Positions 1 to 5,580 of a stretch of DNA of 5,580 bases are shown piece by piece. The DNA is from Chloroflexota bacterium. Its GTDB lineage: Bacteria > Chloroflexota > Ktedonobacteria > Ktedonobacterales > JACDGC01. The stretch lies in NCBI GenBank assembly GCA_021812265.1, contig JAKAOI010000180.1, positions 1 to 5,580 on the forward strand. The letters run 5' to 3'. Numbering within the stretch: the stretch's first letter is position 1; every line of letters starts with the position of its first letter. A program made the translations under genes and the position numbers. The notes below the pieces were generated by a model, which saw only the letters and a program-made list of their open reading frames with translations, was not told the origin of the DNA and ran no database searches.

Positions 1-793
1 CTCGCAATCGATTTTGGTCCGATAGCCGGGCCAGCAGTAGGGATTGATCTGGGATTCATCCGACTGGCAACGTTGAGCACTGGCAAGGAGTTTGAAAACC
101 AAAAACCTCTGCGTCATCTGCTGCTGCAACAACGATATCTCAACAAGCAATTAGCCCGACGAGAGAAGGGCAGTAAAAATTAGCACAAAACGAAAAGCAA
201 ACTGGCTCGATTGCATCATCGGATTACCTGCATGCGGGATGACTCGCTGCACAAAATCTCGTATGAACTGTCTGAAACGTGTGGCTTCATTGGGATGGAA
301 GATCTCAATATGAAAGGAATAGCGCAGAATCACAAGCGGACATTGTCAGCATCAAATGCATCGCTGGGAAAACTGGCGAGGTATATTGAAACGAAAGCAG
401 TACGACATGGAACGATTGTGCAGCAGGTGGGAAGATTTTTTCCATCGACCAAACTGTGCCACAAATGCGGACATCTCTGGCAGGATATCACGGAAAAAGA
501 CAGGGTATATTGCTGTCAGAATCCGGAGTGTCGATGGCGTGGGGATCGAGACGGGAATGCGGCAATCAATATCTTAGTAGAGGCTTTGTGCTTGGCCTGG
601 TTGCATGAACGCATCTCCGATGCGTTTGCGAGAAGCGCCGTCGCCGGTATTGGCTTAGACGGAGACGTGAAACTTTGCCTGTGGAGATTGGGTAAGACCG
701 GATGAGCTTGCTCTGATGGCGCTGATCGGTGAAGCAGGTACAACAAAAGATTTTCCTTCTTGGTGGTCTTCGGATCCCTTTGGAGTACTTTGA
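1..793 (+). pseudogene. tnpB: TnpB-family RNA-guided endonuclease remnant of an IS200/IS605-type element, 5' end beyond the window
   Basis: TnpB is the RNA-guided, RuvC-like nuclease of IS200/IS605 and IS607 elements and the presumed ancestor of Cas12. The frame starting at base 1 shows the RuvC-I motif GIDLG (Asp at 46-48), RuvC-II GMEDLN (Glu at 298-300), a zinc ribbon with cysteines at 457-459, 466-468, 511-516 and 529-531, and RuvC-III RDGNAAINI (Asp at 550-552), so all catalytic acids survive. Two lesions break it. A TAG at 181-183 replaces a residue in the usually basic GSKN(R/K)-K stretch. The frame also changes near 670-672: deleting one A there gives DVNFACGDWVRPDE and then an open tail ending in GVL and TGA at 791-793, a tail typical of the family, whereas the uncorrected frame ends at 705 in unrelated residues. 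The N-terminal domain lies outside the window, so further damage cannot be judged. Family identity is very sure. Loss of function is likely unless the stop is suppressed or the bases are sequencing errors. Confidence 0.93.
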
Positions 794-805
794 TTGGAGC
801 AGATT

Positions 806-1432
806 ATGAACGATATGGGTACGGATATCGAACAGCCCGAACACGTTCACAGCCAAACAGCGCTGCGGTTTGGGGCGGCGCTGCGCACAGTTTGGTGGCA
901 GACAGCCATAGTCATATTGTCTGTGGCAGGATTGCTCATATCAATCTATTTAACCAGTGTGCACTACGAACATGTCCCTTTAGTGTGTTCTACAACAGGG
1001 TTTATCAACTGCCAGCGAGTAACCAGCAGTCCCTACTCAGTTGTGCCCGGCACAACGATTCCAATTACTATACCGGGTATGCTCTGGTTTATTGTCAGCG
1101 GCTCCATTGCCCTATTCAGTCTGCGTGCTTTTGCAGTCAATGGAATAGATTCCCGCAGACTGCGAATTTTTCAGTTGTTTTGGAGCCTATTTGGCATTGC
1201 GTTTGTTTTATATTTGATCTATGCTGAGTTTGTATTGCTGCATAATTTATGTGAATGGTGCACCGCTATTCACATAGCAACATTTATAATTCTTATTGCT
1301 TCGGCGTATCATTGGCAAAATGCAAAAGACGCCGCGTTGCCGGCGAGCAACCGGGAACATCAAGATGAATATGGCTCCGCACAGTATACTTCTGCGCAGT
1401 TAGCCATGATGCGGCGAAAACATAAACATTGA
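806..1432 (+). CDS. VKOR-family integral membrane protein (quinone-coupled disulfide bond generation)
   Basis: Vitamin K epoxide reductase homologues in bacteria oxidise a DsbA-like thioredoxin-fold partner outside the membrane and pass the electrons to quinone, replacing DsbB. This 208-residue protein has a hydrophilic N-terminus and four helices at about 33-51, 88-106, 121-143 and 150-168. All four redox cysteines are present: the loop pair C61 and C69 after helix 1, and the active-site CEWC at C149 and C152 at the start of helix 4. S75 in CQRVTSSPYS matches the conserved serine six residues after the second loop cysteine. The loop cysteines are eight positions apart, as in human VKORC1 (C43/C51). 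There is no fused thioredoxin domain: the C-terminus is a basic, histidine-rich tail of about 40 residues, so the partner must be encoded elsewhere. ATG 806 is chosen because GGAG at 796-799 sits six bases upstream; an in-frame TTG at 794 has no such site. No clear promoter is visible, and the gene directly abuts the tnpB remnant. Confidence 0.93.
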   Translation: MNDMGTDIEQPEHVHSQTALRFGAALRTVWWQTAIVILSVAGLLISIYLTSVHYEHVPLVCSTTGFINCQRVTSSPYSVVPGTTIPITIPGMLWFIVSGSIALFSLRAFAVNGIDSRRLRIFQLFWSLFGIAFVLYLIYAEFVLLHNLCEWCTAIHIATFIILIASAYHWQNAKDAALPASNREHQDEYGSAQYTSAQLAMMRRKHKH

Positions 1433-1459
1433 CGTGAGTTTGGCTAAGGAAATAGAAAA

Positions 1460-1720
1460 ATGGACGCATTTAATGATTTTTTAGATCATTCCGACTGTTA
1501 TATCGAACAGTTTCAGCATAAATTGCCGCACCGAGGGCCAGCTGCAACTCGAAAATGCGGCCACTCCGCGTGCGAACCGCACACCATCACATATTATGGA
1601 ACCGGGGAAGATCCCGACGCAGTGGGAGATTACTGCATGGTATGCTATGGTGTTTATTTAGAAATATGGCCGGATAAAACACTGAAACAAAGCTTTGAAG
1701 AAAAACAAGGCGCGTTATAA
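1460..1720 (+). CDS. Small protein with two cysteine pairs, possibly zinc-binding; function unknown
   Basis: I do not recognise this 86-residue protein. It is acidic at both ends, has no signal peptide or membrane segment, and is probably cytoplasmic. Five cysteines are visible: a lone C13, then CGHSAC (C33 and C38) and CMVC (C59 and C62), about twenty residues apart. Two closely spaced pairs separated by a polar segment (residues 39-58) resemble a small zinc ribbon, which is inference. An AAGGA site at 1446-1450 stands nine bases before ATG 1460. The gene starts 27 bases after the VKOR stop with no hairpin between, so the two are probably cotranscribed. A link to disulfide chemistry is tempting, but VKOR oxidises partners on the other side of the membrane, so a direct contact is doubtful without an export signal. 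The stop codon lies within the loop of a hairpin that serves the convergent gene. The reading frame is real with good probability. Confidence 0.75.
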   Translation: MDAFNDFLDHSDCYIEQFQHKLPHRGPAATRKCGHSACEPHTITYYGTGEDPDAVGDYCMVCYGVYLEIWPDKTLKQSFEEKQGAL

Positions 1721-1735
1721 ACATACAAGCGCCTT
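1701..1735 (-). terminator. Intrinsic terminator of the minus-strand membrane protein gene
   Basis: Arms AAGGCGC (1707-1713) and GCGCCTT (1729-1735) form a perfect 7-bp stem with a 15-base loop. Read on the minus strand, the stem is followed by G and five T residues (complement of 1701-1706), the layout of a rho-independent terminator, and it begins 14 bases after the stop codon of the minus-strand gene. On the plus strand only three T residues follow, so it is a weak stop for the facing small gene, whose last codons and stop are inside the hairpin. The long loop lowers confidence. Confidence 0.6.
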
Positions 1736-1748
1736 TACCGGCGTCGGG

Positions 1749-2918
1749 CTAGTCATTATTTCTATAGGGATCATAACCAAAACTCTCGCGCAGCCATAAC
1801 GCGCTGCCGCCTTCTGAAGGTTCCGGCGGTAAAACATCTGATCTATCAAGCGGACCTGTTTTTGCCAGCGGTTTGATTATTCGGGCTGAAGCCGAAGCTG
1901 ACGCTGCTCTTGCAGTAAGCGCTTCTATTTCAGCGCGCAGCCGGGCGCGAATCCATTCCGGGTGTTCAAAACGATTCTCGAAAATTTTCATGGATACACC
2001 GGAACCGCCGGAAATAAGAATTTTACTTCCTGTATGGTAGCTTCCAAAAGTAAACCCTGTTTTGCGGCTGATACGAATAACCAGCATAAGGATGGTTCTG
2101 CCAATGGTTGCAAATATGTTGTGCGATCGTTCCCCTTCGTTGCGCTGAACATCATAAATATCATTCCACGCTATAAATGTGCGCTGAAAACCACGTTTCA
2201 CTCCGATTCCATCACGATTGATGATAATTTCACTTTGAACATTCCATCGATAGAGACCATATAAACCACTTATTGTCGCACCCGCAAAACATACCACCGG
2301 CCATACCATTACCGATTGCAGCGCAAACCAAATTACTAAACCAACATAAAACAGCGATCCTGCCAATGTAAACATCCACTCCGCCGGGCGTTTAGAAGAT
2401 TCTGTTGCAATAAACTGCGACGCCAGATCGCTTGTTTCACGCGGCGTTGGCGCATTCAGCGCAACCCGGCGCAAAATATCTGAGCGCAATTGCTGAAAAT
2501 CTTGCGCAGTGTTCTCTCGAATTTGCAGTTTAGTTCCGTCAGCGCTCCAAAGCGCAATCCAGCGAGTCCATGCGCTGTCACGCATAGAAGTCCATTCGCT
2601 TACACCTGCCACATGCTGCCATGCCATACGAAAACGCCACAGCCCATGTTTCAGGATAATTTCATAGGGAGTTGTTACAATTGAGATAAGCAGGCGAATC
2701 TGCAGCGCTAAAAACAAAAATAATCCGGCGCACAAAGCAAAAAAAATAAACAGCGCCGCCGCAGCTTCAGGCTGACGCAAAGCAAGCATTTCGCTTCTGA
2801 TGATAAACGCGCCAGATGTCAATGCGGCCAAGCCCGCGACGCTAAAGCCCCATCCAGCAAAATCGGTTTTACGGTAGGTATTCGTCCGTATTTGCCGTGT
2901 GGTAATTGATGAATTCAC
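1749..2918 (-). CDS. Duplicated membrane protein with two helix pairs and two PH-like segments; function unknown
   Basis: This 389-residue protein is not a named family I can assign with certainty. It has two similar halves. Half one has helices at about 22-40 and 53-72, then a beta-rich soluble part from about 79 to 150. Half two has helices at about 181-200 and 205-223, then a second beta-rich part from 227. The soluble parts begin alike: PYEIILKHGLWRF, then W-Q-H-V-x-x-V at 100-106, against SEIIINRDGIGVKRG, then W-N-D-I-x-x-V at 251-257. This helix-pair plus strand layout resembles bacterial PH-like (bPH) membrane proteins, which is inference. The tail is alanine- and serine-rich (ASASA near 350), then charged. 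The start is GTG 2918: AAAGGAGA lies upstream at 2935-2928, and a near-perfect promoter at 2975-2947 puts the transcript start near 2940. The longer frame from TTG 2975, and ATG 2948, would begin inside the promoter itself. An ATG at 2939 lies at the transcript start with no room for a ribosome site. It is probably monocistronic. Confidence 0.82.
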   Translation of the reverse strand: MNSSITTRQIRTNTYRKTDFAGWGFSVAGLAALTSGAFIIRSEMLALRQPEAAAALFIFFALCAGLFLFLALQIRLLISIVTTPYEIILKHGLWRFRMAWQHVAGVSEWTSMRDSAWTRWIALWSADGTKLQIRENTAQDFQQLRSDILRRVALNAPTPRETSDLASQFIATESSKRPAEWMFTLAGSLFYVGLVIWFALQSVMVWPVVCFAGATISGLYGLYRWNVQSEIIINRDGIGVKRGFQRTFIAWNDIYDVQRNEGERSHNIFATIGRTILMLVIRISRKTGFTFGSYHTGSKILISGGSGVSMKIFENRFEHPEWIRARLRAEIEALTARAASASASARIIKPLAKTGPLDRSDVLPPEPSEGGSALWLRESFGYDPYRNND

Positions 2919-2946
2919 TATGCCGTTTCTCCTTTTCATATCTGCC

Positions 2947-2975
2947 ATTTTAAATCTGCAGTGGCTTTGTGTCAA
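2947..2975 (-). promoter_or_regulatory. Sigma-70-type promoter of the duplicated membrane protein gene
   Basis: On the minus strand TTGACA (2975-2970) is followed by exactly 17 bases and TAAAAT (2952-2947), a perfect -35 box and a one-mismatch -10 box. Transcription should begin near 2940, leaving a leader of about 20 bases that carries the AAAGGAGA ribosome site before GTG 2918. A small hairpin, GCCTT (2985-2989) and AAGGC (2994-2998) with a TGCC loop, lies just upstream of the -35 box; its role is unknown. Confidence 0.8.
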
Positions 2976-3193
2976 TAAATATAGGCCTTTGCCAAGGCGC
3001 TTATACTACAATGTCTGAGTAAAAACATAGCATAATAGAGTTTAACGTATCCTCAAATTTATTTTCATTCATATTCAAGGTTCAGGTTTATATTAGCAAT
3101 TTTGAACCAAAGATAGTTTTCCTATGATAGGATATATATTAGGACTTTCGCTTGAAAGAGATTCATATGGTTCTCGTATCCGAAACAAAGGGA
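2976..3193. other. AT-rich divergent intergenic region without a gene
   Basis: This part of the gap between the two divergent genes has no supported reading frame. It holds an 11-base palindrome CCTATGATAGG (3121-3131) and an inverted pair GGTTCA (3079-3084) and TGAACC (3103-3108). A TTGAAC at 3102-3107 could be a -35 box for the ABC operon, but no well-spaced -10 hexamer follows: TATGAT at 3123 leaves only 15 bases. The ABC promoter probably lies here, but I cannot place it with confidence. Confidence 0.5.
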
Positions 3194-3256
3194 GGTCTGG
3201 GAACACCCCAGAACCCCGTACAAGGGGCGGCGCCCCTTGTACATCCCCCATGTTCC
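3194..3256. repeat. GC-rich compound palindrome, possible dispersed REP- or MITE-like element
   Basis: Two hairpins lie side by side. The first pairs TCTGGG (3196-3201) with CCCAGA (3207-3212) and extends by two G-C pairs past a bulged A. The second is an almost perfect 25-base palindrome, 3218-3242, with 12-base arms GTACAAGGGGCG and its complement around a single G. An outer pair GGAACA (3200-3205) and TGTTCC (3251-3256) embraces the larger hairpin. The block is much more GC-rich than the AT-rich DNA on its left. No T-tract follows, so a terminator is unlikely. It lies in the probable leader of the ABC operon, about 100 bases before ATG 3360. A repeat nature is inferred from structure and composition alone; there is no second copy in the window. 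Confidence 0.6.
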
Positions 3257-3359
3257 ATGCTGTAGCGAAAATCATGTATATATGCCGATAGCATCGGTAA
3301 CAAAAATATTCCGGTATATTTCCATAAACCGCGGCGCGCGCTGCAACGAAAGGGTAACT

Positions 3360-4367
3360 ATGGCAGAAATTATCCATGTGCAAAATTTAAAAAAATATTA
3401 TTCAATTCCAATACGCGGTGAGGGATTGAAAGAATCTATTCGCAGCTTGTTTTTTCGACAAATGCGCGAAGTTCGGGCAATTGATGATATCTCTTTTTCT
3501 CTGGAAGAAGGAGAAATTGTCGGATTTTTGGGGCCAAACGGCGCGGGTAAAACCAGCACACTGAAAACATTATCTGGTTTACTGCACCCCTCCGGCGGAG
3601 AAGTAAAAACGTTGGGCTACGTTCCGTGGCAGCGCGAACCAAATTTTCTGCGGCAAATTACGCTTGTTATGGGAAATCGCAATCAGTTGCAGTGGGATAT
3701 TCCCGCGCTCGATTCATTTGAATTGAACCGCGCCATATACAATATTCCCCGCGCGCAATTTGTACAATTGCGTGATGAATTGATGGAACTGCTCGAGCTG
3801 AAAGATTTGGCGCAAAAACCAATCCGCAATTTATCTTTAGGGGAAAGAATGAAGATGGAGTTGGTCGGCTCTTTGCTGCATCAGCCCAAAATATTATTTT
3901 TAGATGAGCCAACATTGGGGCTGGATGTATCCATGCAGCGAAAAATCCGCGAATTTATTGCGGAATATAACCGGCGCTATGGCGCAGCAGTGCTGCTTAC
4001 CAGCCACTATATGGCCGATGTAGAAGCATTATGCAAACGGGTAATTATTATTCATCATGGTAAAATTATTTTTACCGGTGGATTAACTGATCTTGCCAAT
4101 CGTTTTTCTTCACACAAAACAATTACCATAACATTTATTGAAGCTCCGGAACATATAGAAGATTATGGGGAAATTACTGAACGCAACGAAAATACCATTA
4201 AAATGCGCGTGAATAAAAATGAAATAGCTGCTGTTTCCGCTTCGCTATTTCAGAAATTCCAAATCAGTGATATCACAATTGAAGAGCCACCGATAGAAGA
4301 TGTAATCGATACCCTGTTTTCGGCCAAAGATCAGATGTTGGAGCAAACAACTGATGGTATACGTTAA
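3360..4367 (+). CDS. ABC transporter ATP-binding protein of the DUF990-permease-associated export family (COG4586-like)
   Basis: This is the nucleotide-binding subunit of an ABC-2-type exporter, working on the cytoplasmic face with the membrane protein encoded next to it. The 335 residues contain Walker A GPNGAGKT (58-65), a Q-loop region around MGNRNQLQW (104-112, Q109), the signature LSLGERM (158-164), Walker B ILFLDEP (178-184), the D-loop LGLD and the switch histidine H216 in TSHYM, so it should be active. The long N-terminal insert before Walker A, the GYVPWQR stretch, NQLQWD and LSLGERMKMEL are characteristic of the COG4586 group rather than of DrrA or lipoprotein exporters. About 90 residues follow the core domain, normal for the group. 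ATG 3360 is chosen because GAAAGGG (3348-3354) sits five bases upstream; the frame is open back to a TTG at 3237, but that lies in the palindrome and precedes the natural domain start. The substrate is unknown. The permease gene overlaps its end by 14 bases. Confidence 0.93.
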   Translation: MAEIIHVQNLKKYYSIPIRGEGLKESIRSLFFRQMREVRAIDDISFSLEEGEIVGFLGPNGAGKTSTLKTLSGLLHPSGGEVKTLGYVPWQREPNFLRQITLVMGNRNQLQWDIPALDSFELNRAIYNIPRAQFVQLRDELMELLELKDLAQKPIRNLSLGERMKMELVGSLLHQPKILFLDEPTLGLDVSMQRKIREFIAEYNRRYGAAVLLTSHYMADVEALCKRVIIIHHGKIIFTGGLTDLANRFSSHKTITITFIEAPEHIEDYGEITERNENTIKMRVNKNEIAAVSASLFQKFQISDITIEEPPIEDVIDTLFSAKDQMLEQTTDGIR

Positions 4368-5154
4368 TTATTACCTTACGATGATGAAAATTGCCATCAT
4401 AGAGCAGTTTCAATATCGGGTCGCTTATTATTTTTACACATTTGGCATGATTGCCGAACCATTAATTTATTTGGTTGTATGGACCACAATAGCCAATGCC
4501 GGCGGCGGCGTTGCCGGCGGAATGTTGGCGGGAGCGTTTGCTGCGTATTATATTGTTTGGACATTGGTCCGGACAATGAATATTTCGTTTACTCCTTTTG
4601 GCTGGGAAGATCGTATTCGGATGGGGCAATTAACCTCTATGCTGCTGAAACCAATCCATCCGATACATTCCGATTTGGCGTTTTTTGGTGGAGAAAAAAT
4701 ACCAAATATTATTATGTGGCTGCCAATTGCAGTGGTTCTTTCATTGATTTTTCACCCGATATTTTCACCGTCAGCGCTGGGTATTATCGTTTTTTTCATC
4801 TCCATTTGGCTGGCGTTTATTATCCGCACCATTGCGCTATGGCTTTTGGGTATGATAACCTTTTGGACAACCCGAGTAAGCGCAATTTTCGATTTGTATT
4901 TTGCCTTAGAGCTAATACTATCCGGCAGACTTGTGCCGTTATCGCTCTTGCCGCAATGGACGCAAAATATCTCTTTGTTCCTGCCGTTTCAATGGACATT
5001 TAACTTTCCCATTGAAACTATTGCCGGCAATTATTCCATTTCACAATTATTGTTTGGTTTGGGAATGCAGATAGTGTGGATTGCCGCAGGTTCTGTGGCG
5101 CTGCAATTTTTCTGGAAGCGGGCAATACAGCAGTTTACTTCAGTCGGCAATTAA
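4354..5154 (+). CDS. ABC-2-type transporter permease, DUF990 family (PF06182, COG4587-like)
   Basis: This is the membrane subunit partnering the ATPase just upstream. The 266-residue protein has about six hydrophobic segments, near residues 28-47, 58-76, 118-137, 141-165, 175-195 and 232-252. After helix 2, WEDRIRMGQLTSMLLKPIHP is the family's cytoplasmic stretch (in relatives roughly 'I..G.L...LL.P') thought to contact the ATPase. Length is normal for the family (about 260). ATG 4354 overlaps the last 14 bases of the ATPase gene, and GGAG at 4340-4343 lies ten bases upstream, so translational coupling is likely. ATG 4381 is a possible later start but has no ribosome site. Related systems generally carry a second, different DUF990 permease (COG3694 type) directly downstream. 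Here the next features are a tRNA promoter and tRNA genes, so the protein either forms a homodimer or pairs with a permease encoded elsewhere. No terminator hairpin is evident after the stop. Confidence 0.9.
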   Translation: MVYVNYYLTMMKIAIIEQFQYRVAYYFYTFGMIAEPLIYLVVWTTIANAGGGVAGGMLAGAFAAYYIVWTLVRTMNISFTPFGWEDRIRMGQLTSMLLKPIHPIHSDLAFFGGEKIPNIIMWLPIAVVLSLIFHPIFSPSALGIIVFFISIWLAFIIRTIALWLLGMITFWTTRVSAIFDLYFALELILSGRLVPLSLLPQWTQNISLFLPFQWTFNFPIETIAGNYSISQLLFGLGMQIVWIAAGSVALQFFWKRAIQQFTSVGN

Positions 5155-5196
5155 CGCAAAACCTAAGCCCAAACCGTTACCCACGACAAAAACCAC

Positions 5197-5225
5197 TTGA
5201 CAACCACAGCCACGCATGATACAAT
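5197..5225 (+). promoter_or_regulatory. Sigma-70-type promoter of the tRNA-Gly/tRNA-Cys operon
   Basis: TTGACA (5197-5202), exactly 17 bases, then TACAAT (5220-5225): a perfect -35 box and a one-mismatch -10 box. Transcription should start near 5232, leaving a leader of about seven bases before the tRNA-Gly. A near-consensus promoter is expected for stable RNA. The start of the transcript is AT-rich, so no GC-rich discriminator of the stringent-control type is seen. Confidence 0.85.
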
Positions 5226-5238
5226 ATCTATATCACAT

Positions 5239-5313
5239 GCGGGAGTGGCTCAGTGGTAGAGCACTTCCTTGCCAAGGAAGATGTCGCGGGTTCGAATCCC
5301 GTCTCCCGCTCCA
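5239..5313 (+). tRNA. tRNA-Gly (anticodon GCC), CCA encoded
   Basis: A full cloverleaf can be drawn. The acceptor stem GCGGGAG (5239-5245) pairs with CTCCCGC (5303-5309). The D arm is 5248-5262. The anticodon stem CTTCC/GGAAG (5264-5268 and 5276-5280) encloses loop TTGCCAA with anticodon GCC at 5271-5273. The T arm has loop TTCGAAT (5291-5297) and stem GCGGG/CCCGT with one G-T pair. The discriminator is T5310, and CCA (5311-5313) is encoded in the DNA. It is the first gene of a two-tRNA operon, 13 bases before tRNA-Cys. Confidence 0.97.
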
Positions 5314-5326
5314 ATACAGTTGCTAT

Positions 5327-5397
<71 letters not shown>

Positions 5398-5421
5398 CCC
5401 AAGCGCGTTTCTTGTGTTTTG

Positions 5422-5452
5422 AAAGTTGCAGTATTTGCTGCAGCTTTTTTTT
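5422..5452 (+). terminator. Intrinsic terminator of the tRNA operon
   Basis: AAAGTTGCAG (5422-5431) pairs with CTGCAGCTTT (5438-5447) over ten positions with one G-T pair and a six-base loop TATTTG, followed by an unbroken run of eight T residues from 5445. It lies 25 bases after the tRNA-Cys end and is a strong rho-independent terminator. Confidence 0.9.
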
Positions 5453-5468
5453 ATACCGTCCCAAAAAA

Positions 5469-5580
5469 CTTACCCAAATAGGACACCGTAATGTCATTCT
5501 TCAGTGTTCTCTTCTTGGTTCTTTGAGTCAGCAAGAAATGCAAGCATTTCTCGACTTACTTACTCTCCCCAAGCGTGAAT
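5469..5580 (+). other. Possible start of an unidentified gene cut by the right edge
   Basis: After the tRNA terminator no confident gene is visible. One frame stays open to the edge and ends in residues LSQQEMQAFLDLLTLPKRE (from TTG 5523, with ATG 5538 in frame). The helical pattern followed by L-L-T-x-P-x-R-E faintly resembles the start of TrpR/YerC-like DNA-binding domains. Neither start has a ribosome site, and ATG 5491 is in another frame that stops after eleven codons. It is a weak lead only. Confidence 0.2.

Noticed and set aside
794..805. TTG 794 as the VKOR start, four residues longer
   Set aside because: GGAG at 796-799 is well placed for ATG 806 and would lie inside the coding sequence if TTG 794 were used.
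760..1227. 155-codon open frame on the plus strand
   Set aside because: It overlaps the VKOR gene in another frame, and its translation is a cysteine- and serine-rich mixture without domain features.
1962..2264. 100-codon plus-strand open frame
   Set aside because: It lies antisense within the duplicated membrane protein gene, with no ribosome site or recognisable product.
3237..3359. 41-codon N-terminal extension of the ABC ATPase from TTG
   Set aside because: The TTG lies inside the palindrome, no ribosome site precedes it, and family members begin near the MAEIIHV sequence at 3360.
3093..3383. 96-codon minus-strand open frame in the divergent region
   Set aside because: It crosses the compound palindrome and the start of the ABC gene, and the product has no recognisable features.
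4479..5003. 174-codon plus-strand open frame
   Set aside because: It is an out-of-frame shadow of the permease gene.

Overview
The window is bacterial DNA of moderate GC content. It shows Shine-Dalgarno sites, two near-consensus sigma-70-type promoters and intrinsic terminators. The lineage cannot be fixed from the sequence. A decayed TnpB of the IS200/IS605 type, a four-helix VKOR, a DUF990-type ABC exporter and a GC-rich compound palindrome would fit Chloroflexota or a similar group, but this is a guess.

Left part (1-1720): a tnpB transposon gene runs in from beyond the left edge. It keeps the three RuvC acidic residues and the zinc-ribbon cysteines, but it is broken twice: an in-frame TAG, then a one-base insertion near the end that throws the conserved C-terminal tail out of frame. 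The tail ends 12 bases before the start of a VKOR-family disulfide-generating membrane protein, so the transposon remnant is the immediate 5' context of that gene. An 86-residue protein with two cysteine pairs follows 27 bases later, probably in the same transcript.

Middle (1707-3359): a convergent membrane protein with an internally duplicated layout (two helices plus a PH-like beta segment, twice) lies on the minus strand. Its promoter and ribosome site indicate a GTG start well inside the longest reading frame. Its terminator hairpin overlaps the stop codon of the facing small gene. The divergent intergenic region of about 440 bases holds no gene. It has an AT-rich part with short palindromes and a GC-rich compound hairpin that looks like a small dispersed repeat.

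Right part (3360-5580): an ABC ATPase and an overlapping permease form an operon that matches two members of an exporter family usually encoded as one ATPase and two permeases; the second permease is absent here. Next come a strong promoter, tRNA-Gly(GCC), tRNA-Cys(GCA) and a strong intrinsic terminator. The last 128 bases have no clear gene, only a short open frame that may begin a regulator cut by the edge.

I see no convincing new multi-gene system. The points most worth checking are the VKOR plus small cysteine protein pair, the duplicated membrane protein, the compound palindrome, and the tnpB lesions next to VKOR.
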